Shown here piece after piece: positions 52,888 to 62,331 of a stretch of DNA of 64,000 nt. The translations under genes were made by a program, and so were the position numbers. A model generated the notes under the pieces. The model ran no database searches, had not been told where the DNA came from, and worked only from the letters and a program-made list of their open reading frames with translations. Within the stretch, counting starts at the first letter, position 1. The number at the start of each line of letters is the position of its first letter. This stretch comes from Siphonobacter curvatus. GTDB lineage: Bacteria > Bacteroidota > Bacteroidia > Cytophagales > Spirosomataceae. The DNA lies in contig NZ_PTRA01000001.1 of assembly GCF_002943425.1 (NCBI RefSeq), positions 744,001 through 808,000 of the forward strand, given 5' to 3'.

Positions 52888-54525
52888 TCAGTTGAATACA
52901 TTGGTAAATTGAAAGGTATCGCCATTAAACAGTCCTTTGTCACTAAGCTTCAGGCTCGGAATGACCAACAAGGCCATAAAAGAAAGCGACATAAACGGCG
53001 ACGCCAGCGTACAGCCCAGTTGTTGCTTGGCAAAAGCATCCAGCGTCGCGTATTGCTCGGCCACCCAGTACCCATCTTCACCACTCAGAATGCCCGCGAC
53101 GGGCAAGGGCAGGACCAGAGCTTCCAGTTCGTCAACTGCGGCAATACCCCCTTTTCCCTGAATAATCAGATTAACGGCCTGGGCAATGGATTCGTCGTCA
53201 ACGCCCACGGCCACAATGTTATGCGAGTCGTGAGCAACGCAGGACGCCAGGGCTCCTTTTTTCAGACCGAAGTTCCGAATGAAGGCTACCGCCGGGGGTA
53301 CATCCGCGTAGCGATTAATCACGGCAATTTTCAGCACATCCCGTTCCGTATCTGTTCCAACTAAGTCATTCGTTACGGCTACCGTTTCGGTGAGGGCATT
53401 GGTAATCAACTGACCGTCCAGTACTTCAATGACGCGTACCTGAGCCTCATTACCCGAGAATGGTATCTGAAAATCAGTGGGTGATTTTTCCGTTGCCTGA
53501 AAGTGATTGATGGGCTCACTCAAATAACTGGGAATGCGGGACTGGCCCGCTTCGGCTACGCATTCGCCTTTGATGAACGTTTGTAGAATATTGAAATCCG
53601 TCAGGGAATCAACGACAATAAAATCGGCTGAATCACCTTCGCGTAACTGGCCGACGGGGAGTCGGTAGTGCTTGACGGGATTGAGGCAGGCCATTTGCAG
53701 GATTTCAAAGAGGCGATCCGGGTATAAAGCCAGGGCCCGTTTGACGAGTAAATTGATATGGCCCAGTACCAGTCCGTCGGGGTGTTTATCATCCGAGCAG
53801 AACATGAGGTTGGCGTAATGTTCCGGCAACAGCGGAATCAGAGCATCAAAATTCTTGGCCGCCGAACCTTCCCGAATCAGGATTTTCATGCCGTACTGCA
53901 ATTTATCGCGTGCTTCTTCAGCCGTAAAACATTCGTGATCCGTCTGGCAACCCGCCGCAATGTACTGCCGGGCCGCTTCGCCCCGTAGGCCGGGAGCGTG
54001 CCCATCGACGGGATAACCCAGTTCCTGAGCAATACTGATCTTGGCCCGCATATCCGGATCGCCGTTGATGACACCGGGAAAATTCATCACTTCCGCCAGA
54101 TAACCCACTTCCGGGTACTGACTCAGCAAGTACTCCACATCCCTGGGGGTTACAACGGCTCCGGCCGTTTCGAAGGGCGTGGCAGGTACGCAACTTGGTG
54201 CTCCAAAACAAAAGTGGAAAGGCACTTTTCGGGCACTGTCAATCATCCACTCCACGCCCGGTACACCCAGAACGTTGGCAATTTCGTGGGGATCTGAAAC
54301 GGTGCCGACGGTACCGTGCGGTACAGCCAGCCGGGCAAACTGGGCGGGACTGAGCATTGAACTCTCGACGTGCACGTGAGCATCCACAAAGCCCGGCATC
54401 AGGTACTGAAGCGGAGCCTGGGGATTATCCTGTACTTGGCTAATCACGCCGTTTTCAATCAAAACCGTAACCGGCCGAATCACTCGACCCGGAATATCAA
54501 CAAGCTGACCACTGATCTCTCTCAT
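52888..54525 (-). CDS. ade: Adenine deaminase
   Basis: Amidohydrolase of 545 aa converting adenine to hypoxanthine in purine salvage. Metal-binding motif PGFVDAHVHVESSML, SDPHEIANVLG, the second-metal stretch DGHAPGLRG, the FCSDDKHPDGL loop typical of adenine deaminases and the C-terminal GILSGEDGYWVA region. The ATG at 54525 gives the standard N-terminus. It is a separate purine gene from the PurF-like enzyme 9 kb away. Confidence 0.92.
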   Translation of the reverse strand: MREISGQLVDIPGRVIRPVTVLIENGVISQVQDNPQAPLQYLMPGFVDAHVHVESSMLSPAQFARLAVPHGTVGTVSDPHEIANVLGVPGVEWMIDSARKVPFHFCFGAPSCVPATPFETAGAVVTPRDVEYLLSQYPEVGYLAEVMNFPGVINGDPDMRAKISIAQELGYPVDGHAPGLRGEAARQYIAAGCQTDHECFTAEEARDKLQYGMKILIREGSAAKNFDALIPLLPEHYANLMFCSDDKHPDGLVLGHINLLVKRALALYPDRLFEILQMACLNPVKHYRLPVGQLREGDSADFIVVDSLTDFNILQTFIKGECVAEAGQSRIPSYLSEPINHFQATEKSPTDFQIPFSGNEAQVRVIEVLDGQLITNALTETVAVTNDLVGTDTERDVLKIAVINRYADVPPAVAFIRNFGLKKGALASCVAHDSHNIVAVGVDDESIAQAVNLIIQGKGGIAAVDELEALVLPLPVAGILSGEDGYWVAEQYATLDAFAKQQLGCTLASPFMSLSFMALLVIPSLKLSDKGLFNGDTFQFTNVFN

Positions 54526-54693
54526 ACATATATTTAATTTTCGGATGGAAGTTTATGGGGCGTGGGGGCAGAAGAAACCTAGTATTCTAATTCAAACTTG
54601 GCTCAAACCTGAAACCAAGAATCAAAGCCTCAAACATTAAACCTCCACCCGGGTTTACTCAAAAATAGCCCTCCAACGCTGGGTTAAACTTTC

Positions 54694-54701
54694 TACCTTT
54701 G
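54694..54701 (+). promoter_or_regulatory. Probable cmk promoter (-7 box TACCTTTG)
   Basis: Perfect TAnnTTTG match, 58 nt before the cmk ATG. No clear -33 TTTG. The 100 bp before it contain CTCAAACC-type short repeats (about 54590-54645). Confidence 0.55.
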
Positions 54702-54759
54702 CCAAAGTTCTATACAGAAAGAACTTCCCAGGTGCTTTTCGAAGCAATTTCTGATAAAA

Positions 54760-55446
54760 ATGCCAAAAATAATCATTGCCATCGACGGGTACTCCAGCTG
54801 TGGAAAAAGCTCGACTGCCAAATCTCTGGCGGCTCAGCTCGGGTACGGCTACATTGATACCGGAGCTATGTACCGGGCCGTGAGCCTGTATTTTCACCAA
54901 CACTACGTATCGCGAACGAACCCCCACGAAGTGGAAAAGGCGTTAGCGGATATTCACATTTCATTTCAGTTCAATCCGGAGAAACGATTGAATGAAACGT
55001 ATCTGAATGGCCTGTGTGTAGAGGAGGAAATCCGTAAGATGTACATTTCCCAGATGGTGAGCGAGGTGAGTGCTGTAGTGGAAGTACGTCGGGCGATGGT
55101 GGCCCTCCAACAGCGGATGGGCAAACATAAAGGGATTGTCATGGACGGGCGTGATATTGGCACCGTCGTGTTTCCGCAGGCGGAACTGAAAGTGTTCATG
55201 ACCGCCGATCCACTGATTCGAGCCCAGCGTCGGCAGGCGGAATTACTGGAAAAAGGCGATCTGGTGGACTTGAATGAAGTACTCGAAAACCTAACCAAAC
55301 GCGACCATATCGACATGAACCGCTCGGAAGGGCCGCTCCGTCAGGCCGAAGATGCCCGGGTGCTGGATAATTCCTACCTGACGTTTGATGAACAGGTAGC
55401 CCTGATTAAAGGCTGGGCCGACGAGAAAATCGCTCAGGCTTCATAA
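54760..55446 (+). CDS. cmk: Cytidylate kinase
   Basis: Kinase of 228 aa phosphorylating CMP and dCMP with ATP. P-loop GYSSCGKSSTAKSL near the N-terminus, YIDTGAMYRAVSLYF (CMP-binding), MDGRDIGTVVFPQAELKVF, and the lid region TKRDHIDMNRSEGPLRQAEDA with Arg residues. The length is standard. The ATG at 54760 starts directly at the fold (PKIIIAIDGYS). Confidence 0.95.
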   Translation: MPKIIIAIDGYSSCGKSSTAKSLAAQLGYGYIDTGAMYRAVSLYFHQHYVSRTNPHEVEKALADIHISFQFNPEKRLNETYLNGLCVEEEIRKMYISQMVSEVSAVVEVRRAMVALQQRMGKHKGIVMDGRDIGTVVFPQAELKVFMTADPLIRAQRRQAELLEKGDLVDLNEVLENLTKRDHIDMNRSEGPLRQAEDARVLDNSYLTFDEQVALIKGWADEKIAQAS

Positions 55447-55485
55447 GCGAAAGCAGTCCGCTCTTTTGGAGCGGACTGCTTTCGC
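55447..55485 (+). terminator. Rho-independent terminator of cmk
   Basis: 17-bp perfect stem (GCGAAAGCAGTCCGCTC and its complement) with a 5-nt loop, starting one base after the stop codon TAA; followed by TTTGAGG, a weak T-tract. Confidence 0.8.
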
Positions 55486-55597
55486 TTTGAGGGGTTTCTG
55501 GGGTGATAATCCCGCTGATGCGAGAGAATCTTTTCAAACCTCATACTCCCTCAAACCTTTCAAACCACAATACCCCCTCTACCACGAGAAAGAGTCC

Positions 55598-57508
55598 CTA
55601 TTTACCAATCGTGATTTCTTTCTCCTGATAGCCGCCCCGCGTAGAGAGAAGTTTAACTTTCGCTTTTACGCTTCCCTTCTGATTGAGTTTTACCTTGAAA
55701 GTCGCTTCCTTTTTCTCGCCCGGTCCGGTATAGCCCGCGTAGATGGTTTTGTCAAAGAGGGAAGGCTCCGTGATGATGACTTTAGCCTGAGCATCGCCTT
55801 TCAGAAGAGCCTTATCGAGGTCCAGCATGAGGCGGTCTTCCTGTACAATTTTGATGCGTTGAGCCTGTTCCAGTGCGACAGGTAATTTCCCGGAATTAGT
55901 CCAGTTTACTTTGACTTCGTATTCATCCGTACCCAGCGATTTAACCGTAACGTTGGTAAATTCAATTTGCGGCAGTTCGAAGGCCATACTCAGGTTGAAT
56001 TTAGCCTGCTTGGAAATCCAGTTTTCAAGTACCGTCGGCGGACCATTCTGAGCAAAGAATTTTGGGTGAAAACCGCCAATTTCTACGTCGCCCAGTTGCG
56101 GATGCGTAAACTTGGTCCAGGGCTTAAATCCTTTTTTGCCGTTGGCTTCATCGTCCCAGCGAAGGCCGTCGTATTCATCGTACTGCCCGTCGCCATCGTA
56201 ATCTTTCATGGCTCCGCCATTCCAAAGTTCATCTCCGTACCAGATCGAACCGTAGTAAAAATAGCCGAAATCCGGACCGTGCCCAAATAAGGGTTCGGGT
56301 TTGCTGGGGTCGCCCGTCATTCGGTTGGTTTTGCTCCGGGTGCTGTAGGTATGGTACACATCACCCGCCCAGGGATAGCCCGTATGAGCCAGGCCGAGAC
56401 TATCCATGTGGCGATAGATGGCTAGGTCAGCGGGAAACATACTTTCGGTATCTTTTGACGTCGAAGGTGGTCGCAGGTGCATGGGGACACGCGTGTCCAT
56501 AGAGTTGACGACCGAAATATGCGGATGCCCCAGCAGCCACAGTACCGTTGAGCGGGTTTCCACTTCGCTGAGCGGATAAGCTCCGGCACCACCCTGCGTG
56601 TAGCCGCGTCCGGTAAAGTCGCCACCCTGATCTGGACGCCAGTTTTCAGGGTAGTTCCGGTGATTGTCTAGGCCGCCCACGCCATCCTCGTTAAACTTGC
56701 CATCCCCGTCATTATCGATCCCTTCCGTATACACCAGCCAGTCACCCTTACCTTCCAGTACCCGTTTCATCAAGCGTGGATCCCGGGGGTCGATGACGTA
56801 ATTGGCTTTCTCCCGTTCATTCGTACTGGCTTTCTTCCGAATCTGATAAATCACGCCGTCACCATCCAGATCTTCCTCCGGATCTTCGTCCAGCAGGCCA
56901 TCCCTATCGTCATCTTTGGGGTGCACCGTGCTGCGGTTTCGTTGGGCCGTAAACAGGTACATGGTCGAACCGTCGGGGTTGTTTTCGGGTCGCAGGTAAA
57001 TGGTTTTGGTATCCAGTAGCTTGGTAATGGCCGCGTCTTTACCGTAGTTTTCGATCAAATGCTTCGCCATCCACAGTACCGATTCGCTACTGGTGACTTC
57101 GCCGCTGTGCCGTCCGCCTTCGAAATACGCTGCTGGCTTGTCGGTATGCTTGCCGGTTTTCTTATTGGTCAGGGTCATCTGTAGAATAGGCCGACCTTCG
57201 TAGCTCTTGGCTACCTCGTAGAGATCCACGAGGTTGGGATACTGGGCCGCCCAGGTCCGGCACCAGTGATAAATGACGTCCGGCGAATGATACGTGTTGA
57301 AATTCAGGGTTTTGCCGGGTTTGTATTCGACTTCCTTAAACTGATGTTTCTTGAAAAAGCTAACCCCATGACGTTCGCCTTTTACGGTGTAAAACTTACT
57401 GGCGGTATCCTGTTCCGGCCATTTTTCCTCCGTTCCATAGTACGACCGCTGGGCATAGGCAGTCGCTAATTGGGTAAGACATAAAAAGAAAGTAAGACGT
57501 TTTTTCAT
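55598..57508 (-). CDS. Secreted M14-family zinc carboxypeptidase
   Basis: Exopeptidase of 636 aa. Signal peptide at 1-19. The catalytic domain (about 70-480) has the zinc motif GGRHSGEVTSSE (HxxE), RPENNPDGSTMY and DNHRNYPENWRP, the substrate-anchoring Asn-Arg. A stretch DDDRDGLLDEDPEEDLDGDG, plus GIDNDGDGKFNEDG and DYDGDGQYDEYDG, are EF-hand-like calcium loops inserted in the domain. The C-terminal ~130 residues are a beta-sandwich-like domain. It resembles the large peptidases of Bacteroidota that take up extracellular protein. ATG at 57508. Confidence 0.88.
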   Translation of the reverse strand: MKKRLTFFLCLTQLATAYAQRSYYGTEEKWPEQDTASKFYTVKGERHGVSFFKKHQFKEVEYKPGKTLNFNTYHSPDVIYHWCRTWAAQYPNLVDLYEVAKSYEGRPILQMTLTNKKTGKHTDKPAAYFEGGRHSGEVTSSESVLWMAKHLIENYGKDAAITKLLDTKTIYLRPENNPDGSTMYLFTAQRNRSTVHPKDDDRDGLLDEDPEEDLDGDGVIYQIRKKASTNEREKANYVIDPRDPRLMKRVLEGKGDWLVYTEGIDNDGDGKFNEDGVGGLDNHRNYPENWRPDQGGDFTGRGYTQGGAGAYPLSEVETRSTVLWLLGHPHISVVNSMDTRVPMHLRPPSTSKDTESMFPADLAIYRHMDSLGLAHTGYPWAGDVYHTYSTRSKTNRMTGDPSKPEPLFGHGPDFGYFYYGSIWYGDELWNGGAMKDYDGDGQYDEYDGLRWDDEANGKKGFKPWTKFTHPQLGDVEIGGFHPKFFAQNGPPTVLENWISKQAKFNLSMAFELPQIEFTNVTVKSLGTDEYEVKVNWTNSGKLPVALEQAQRIKIVQEDRLMLDLDKALLKGDAQAKVIITEPSLFDKTIYAGYTGPGEKKEATFKVKLNQKGSVKAKVKLLSTRGGYQEKEITIGK

Positions 57509-57811
57509 GCGTGACGTGCGAATAGAAAGGATTAACGTTCAAAAGGAAGCGACCAAAAATTTTGCGGCTTGATTTTAGTGAAAGATTGCCGTTAGGCAAA
57601 ATGGATGCGACGAATAAAATTGAAAGATTATATGGGTAAATGCAGTAATGTTGAATTTCTGTATGGTAATGAGTTTCATTCGCCATATAATGTTTCAATA
57701 GCATACAAACTGGCTTTGAAAGGATCGACGTGTTTTTTCCAGGACTTCGAAAAACGCTGCAAAAGGGCCGTTCTTTTTATCGTATTTTGAAACTGTATTT
57801 GAATAGTAAGT
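57509..57811. other. Gene-free divergent region
   Basis: 303 bp between the M14 peptidase and the flavin oxidoreductase starts. Short open frames exist but none has a credible start or composition. TGTATTTG near 57792 is a weak match to the -7 box. Nothing else recognised. Confidence 0.5.
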
Positions 57812-58885
57812 ATGCAAACAGTTGATTACTTGATCGTGGGGCAGGGGATTGCCGGGTCGGTACTAGCCTGGACCCTCCGGCAGCGGGGCTACAGCGTACG
57901 CGTCATCGATGACCTGCGTCCGTCTTCTTCGCGGGTGGCCGCGGGGATCTGCAATCCCGTCACGGGCCGTAAGCTGTCCAAGACCTGGCTGGCGGATGAT
58001 TTGTTTCCCTATCTGCATCAGTTTTACCCCGCATTGGAGCAGGAATTACAGGCATCTTTTTTTTATCCGATTCCGGTTTATCGCCCGTATCAATCCATTG
58101 AAGAACAGAACTTCTTCATTGCCCAAACGGCCAATCCGGTCCTGGAAGGGTACATTCGTTTGGCAGAAAATAACGAAGCCTACGCAGGTCTAATCCATAA
58201 CGCGTTAGGCGGACTCGAAACCCTACAAGCGGCCTGGGTAGATTTGCCTACTTTATTATCGGCCATTCGTAAAATTTTAGTACAGGAAGATTCGTTGGTA
58301 GAGACCGAATTTCGGTGGGAGGAAGTCGTACCGGGTTTGGACTTCGTTACCTGGCGTACCTACGAAGCCCGTCAAATCATCAGTTGCGAGGGAGCATATG
58401 GTCGGTTCAATCCGTATTTCAGCTGGCTTCCCTGGGCCGTCGTGAAGGGAGAAATCCTGACGCTTCAGCTACCGGAAGAATCCGTACCGGGTATTGTCAA
58501 CCAAAGCGTCTGGATTCAGCCGCAGGGAGCGGGCGTATACCGAGCTGGAGCCACCTACGAATGGAACGACCTGACATGGGAGCCTTCGGAGAAAGGACGT
58601 ACGTACCTAACGGAGAAACTGAATAAGCTGCTTCAGGTATCCTACCAGATTCAGCAACAGGTAGCTGGCATTCGTCCGGCTACGCAAGGACGCAGGCCGT
58701 TTATTGGTCTTCATCCGGTGTATCGTAGTATTGGAATCTTTAATGGATTAGGCTCTAAAGGCACCTCAATGGCACCCTTTCTGGCTAAACAATTCGCTGA
58801 TTTTCTGGTTCATACGAAAGAACTGGACCCCGAAGCGAATATCCAGCGATTCCATTCGTTATATTTCAGCAAAATCAACGAATAA
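57812..58885 (+). CDS. FAD-dependent oxidoreductase (DAO family)
   Basis: Flavoprotein of 357 aa. N-terminal Rossmann motif DYLIVGQGIAGSVLAWTLRQRG, followed by SSRVAAGICNPVTGRKLSKTW, which resembles the FAD domain of MnmC and other glycine/D-amino-acid oxidases. A C-terminal stretch GIRPATQGRRPFIGLHP and FNGLGSKGTSMAPFLAKQF closes the FAD site. The amine substrate is unknown; MnmC-like tRNA modification is possible but the methyltransferase half is absent. It is 48 bp before the TolB-like gene. Confidence 0.85.
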   Translation: MQTVDYLIVGQGIAGSVLAWTLRQRGYSVRVIDDLRPSSSRVAAGICNPVTGRKLSKTWLADDLFPYLHQFYPALEQELQASFFYPIPVYRPYQSIEEQNFFIAQTANPVLEGYIRLAENNEAYAGLIHNALGGLETLQAAWVDLPTLLSAIRKILVQEDSLVETEFRWEEVVPGLDFVTWRTYEARQIISCEGAYGRFNPYFSWLPWAVVKGEILTLQLPEESVPGIVNQSVWIQPQGAGVYRAGATYEWNDLTWEPSEKGRTYLTEKLNKLLQVSYQIQQQVAGIRPATQGRRPFIGLHPVYRSIGIFNGLGSKGTSMAPFLAKQFADFLVHTKELDPEANIQRFHSLYFSKINE

Positions 58886-58933
58886 CTGTATGCTTCTGTG
58901 GGTGAGTATATAGAGTAGATCCAGCCCTACACC

Positions 58934-61900
58934 ATGAATTGGACCAATACTATTAAAGTTTCTTTATTGAGTGGAATCCTGCTGGGAGCGGCTACTAGCC
59001 AGGCCCAGGTATTCATGCCTTCCATGGAGGAATTCGGGAAGAATCGAATCCAGCGGGAACGCTTTGAATGGCAGGTTTACACTACACCTAACTTTGAAGT
59101 ATACTTTCACGGAAACAGCCGCTCGCTGGCGACGTATACGGCACAAATGGCCGAGTCGGAATTCGATCGAATCACCGATATTCTGAGTTATACGCCCTAC
59201 AGCCGTACCAAGATATTTCTGTACGACTCGCCCAGCGATCTCAAGCAAAGTAACATCGGGGTCTCGCTAAATTCTGAAGCAGCCATTCGGGAGGAAAACC
59301 TTTCCAAGTCCCGCGTACAAATCGCCTTCACGGCCGATCATATTGCCTTTCGGCAGAAGTTAGCCAAAGAAGTATCTTCGGTGTTTGTGTACGATATGCT
59401 CTACGGCGGCAGTTTGAAAGACGCATTGCAAAGTCAGCTGCTGCTGTCATTGCCCGAATGGTTTATCTCGGGAATTACGGCTTACGTAGCCGAAGGCTGG
59501 AGCCGCGAGCTTGACGATTACATGCGGGATGTGGCTCTGAATAAGAAATTCAAGAAACCCGCTCACCTCAGCGGACCCGAAGCAACCCGCGTCGGACAGT
59601 CGATCTGGAACTTTATCGCGGAGCGTTACGGTCGGGACAATATCTCGAACATTCTCAACCTGACCCGGATCATCCGGACGGAGCAAACCAGTATCTCCAG
59701 CACCCTTGGCATTTCCTATAACCGTTTTCTGAGCGACTGGCGGGACTATTATACGCAGATGGCGACGTCTTCCGCTGCGGCTTTCAAGAGTCCTTCAGGT
59801 AGTACGCTGGCCAGTTATCCGCTCTTTACGGGTCACAAAATTGAACAGGTAAAACTAAGCCCCAATCGGCAGTGGATTGCCTATTCGGTCATGGATAACG
59901 GACAGTACCACGTGTATCTGACCGACACGCAGGGGCAGCAGAAAACGCAGCTATTGAAAGGTGGCGACCGTTTTCTAACGCGGGAACTTCCCGTATCGGC
60001 ACCCTTGCTGGCCTGGCAGGATAACGGTACGCTGAACGTACTCGAACAAAAAGATGACCGTACCCTTTTACATCAGTTTGTGGAAAGCGAGAAGAAAGGC
60101 TTACGCCTGAAAGCTCGCCGGACGGTACGCGGATTTACTCAAATTGCCGGGTTCGATATTTCGCAGGACGGCTCGGTATTGGCCATCAGCGGCGACCGCA
60201 AAGGACAGAATGATCTGTTTTTGTATAATCTAAGTCGGAACTCCGTATTACAACTCACCAACGATTTATACGATGATCTAACGCCTGCCTTCGTAGGCCG
60301 TTCGACGACCCGCGTACTTTTTGCTTCCAACCGGACCAACGATACACTTTCAACGGCAGCTCCCAAAATGCTGCCCAATCGCTTTAATCTGTACCTGCAC
60401 GACGGTAATCCACGGAGTCAGGTCTTGGAACGGCTGGCGGATCAGGCCCTGCAACCCATGGCCTCCAATGGCGAACGCATGTTTTACCTGAGTGATCAGC
60501 AGGGGATTCAGAATCTGTTCACGTATGATACAACCTCGCGGCAAGCTCGGCCCCTGAGTCAGTTTGTCGAAAGCATGACGGCCTACGATTATCACCCGAG
60601 TAGTGGAGCACTGGCGTACGTAAGCATAGAAAACGGTCGGCAGGCTGTGAAATTCTTGCCCAAACTTGCTCCCGTAGAAGCCAGTGAAACAGCCGCTACC
60701 GGACGGAGTATCCGCATGAATGGTGGCGTAGCTCGTACGAATCAGACCGCCAGTGGTGCCACCGATCCGACCAAAGCCCCCGTAGGGGTGGGGACGCCTT
60801 CGCGACTCAATTCCCTTCGTCCGGGTGAGATCGATACGGATAATTATCAATTTGATCTGGAAGGACTGAAAGTAACCGAACGCCGTACGGATAAGCCTTC
60901 GTCTTCACCCCGGGTCATTACAAACTCCCGTAGCCGAACCACTGTAGTACGCCGCGATGCTACGCGTTTGAAAGGCCCAACTTCGTATAAGGATGTGTTT
61001 GTGGTGAATAATACCGATAACCAGTTTTTGGTTTTGCCGTATCTGGTGAATCAAAGTGGCTTTGGTTGGCAGAACACGATTACAGTCAACGATTTACTCG
61101 AAAATAACATCATCAAAGGCGGCCTGTTTATTACGCCGACCTTCCGAACCAGCGAGATTTTTGCCGAATATCAGTACCTGGTTCATCGGATTGACTTTAG
61201 TGCCCGCTTTGACCGTCGAGCCTTTACTGATGGTTTCCCCGCTTCGGGACTCTTTACCAAGTACCGTTATAACCGACTCACGCTCACGGCTTCGTACCCC
61301 TTTACGGAGGCGTTGCGAGTATCGGCTTCTCCCATGTATACTCGCCTGAACCGCGTGGATGGTTCGCAGGGCGGCATTGGTTTACCCGACGCGGTGTCCA
61401 GCTTTGTCGGATTACAGGGTGAAGTGGTGTACGACAATACGCGGAGCAGCGGTATGAATCTGCTTGAGGGTACGCGGGTGAAACTGCGGGCTCAGCAACA
61501 GCAGGGGATGCGGTCAAACGCCGAAAGCTTCTTTAAGATTACGCTCGATGCTCGTAACTATACCAAAATCTACCGGGACCTTACCTTAGCCACTCGTATA
61601 TCGTTTGGTCACTCGGGTGGACAGGCTCCGAAGCAAAGTATACTCGGTGGAATCGATAACTGGATTCCTTTCGGTACCGTACGGGAAGTGCGTAACGCCG
61701 AAAACCCCCTGAATCCGCTTAATATGGATTACCGTAATGTATTCTTTACGGATTTTGTTACGCCTTTGCGGGGTTTCCGGATGAATAAATTGTCGGGCGA
61801 AAGCTACGCATTGTTCAATGCTGAATTACGCTGGCCGGTATTTAAAGTACTAAGCCGTGGACCGCTTACCTCTACGTTCCTGCAAAACTTCCAATTGACT

Positions 61901-62164
61901 GCCTTCACGGATATTGGTACTGCCTGGACGGGAAGTGGACCATTTAGTCGGCAAAATAGTTTGAATACCGAGATTATTAATCCACAGGGAAGTCCCTGGT
62001 ACGCTACCGTCAACAACTTCAAAAATCCGTATCTAATTGGATATGGGGTAGGCGTGCGGACGCTGTTCCTGGGATACTACGTAAAAGGCGACTTGGCCTG
62101 GGGAGTTGAAGATACGGCCGTGCAAACGCCTATTTTCCACGTTTCACTAGGCTACGACTTTTAA
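58934..62164 (+). CDS. TolB-like/peptidase-like outer-membrane beta-barrel protein
   Basis: Protein of 1076 aa with a signal peptide (1-24, GAATSQA). Residues ~30-280 look like a gluzincin-type peptidase domain without an HExxH motif (DALQSQLLLSLPEWFISGITAYVAEGW, FIAERYGRDNISNI), so probably not catalytic. A beta-propeller region (~290-600) has TolB-like repeats (SPNRQWIAYSVMDNGQYHVYLTDTQ ordering, GRSTTRVLFASNRTND). The C-terminal ~350 residues show alternating beta-strands and end HVSLGYDF with a terminal Phe, as in Omp85/OMP barrels. I recall related large Cytophagales proteins but no proven function. An outer-membrane role is inferred. Confidence 0.75.
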   Translation: MNWTNTIKVSLLSGILLGAATSQAQVFMPSMEEFGKNRIQRERFEWQVYTTPNFEVYFHGNSRSLATYTAQMAESEFDRITDILSYTPYSRTKIFLYDSPSDLKQSNIGVSLNSEAAIREENLSKSRVQIAFTADHIAFRQKLAKEVSSVFVYDMLYGGSLKDALQSQLLLSLPEWFISGITAYVAEGWSRELDDYMRDVALNKKFKKPAHLSGPEATRVGQSIWNFIAERYGRDNISNILNLTRIIRTEQTSISSTLGISYNRFLSDWRDYYTQMATSSAAAFKSPSGSTLASYPLFTGHKIEQVKLSPNRQWIAYSVMDNGQYHVYLTDTQGQQKTQLLKGGDRFLTRELPVSAPLLAWQDNGTLNVLEQKDDRTLLHQFVESEKKGLRLKARRTVRGFTQIAGFDISQDGSVLAISGDRKGQNDLFLYNLSRNSVLQLTNDLYDDLTPAFVGRSTTRVLFASNRTNDTLSTAAPKMLPNRFNLYLHDGNPRSQVLERLADQALQPMASNGERMFYLSDQQGIQNLFTYDTTSRQARPLSQFVESMTAYDYHPSSGALAYVSIENGRQAVKFLPKLAPVEASETAATGRSIRMNGGVARTNQTASGATDPTKAPVGVGTPSRLNSLRPGEIDTDNYQFDLEGLKVTERRTDKPSSSPRVITNSRSRTTVVRRDATRLKGPTSYKDVFVVNNTDNQFLVLPYLVNQSGFGWQNTITVNDLLENNIIKGGLFITPTFRTSEIFAEYQYLVHRIDFSARFDRRAFTDGFPASGLFTKYRYNRLTLTASYPFTEALRVSASPMYTRLNRVDGSQGGIGLPDAVSSFVGLQGEVVYDNTRSSGMNLLEGTRVKLRAQQQQGMRSNAESFFKITLDARNYTKIYRDLTLATRISFGHSGGQAPKQSILGGIDNWIPFGTVREVRNAENPLNPLNMDYRNVFFTDFVTPLRGFRMNKLSGESYALFNAELRWPVFKVLSRGPLTSTFLQNFQLTAFTDIGTAWTGSGPFSRQNSLNTEIINPQGSPWYATVNNFKNPYLIGYGVGVRTLFLGYYVKGDLAWGVEDTAVQTPIFHVSLGYDF

Positions 62165-62180
62165 TAACTTTTGACACTGA

Positions 62181-62215
62181 CAAAAAAGCAGCTCTCTATC
62201 GGGGCTGCTTTTTTG
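62181..62215 (+). terminator. Rho-independent terminator of the TolB-like gene
   Basis: CAAAAAAGCAGC/GCTGCTTTTTTG stem with an 11-nt loop and T-tract, 17 bp after the stop. Confidence 0.9.
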
Positions 62216-62331
62216 TTAGGATCAGGTGGGTGATTGAAGCCCCGACTTATGAATGACTACCTACTGAAACAAGTCAGTTTAAGTACTGGCACAGCTTTTA
62301 CGGCTTATGAATTAATCCCAACCCTGAATTT

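Noticed and set aside
57605-57790. 61-aa plus-strand frame in the divergent gap
   Set aside because: No promoter box, no recognisable sequence and no neighbour supporting it.
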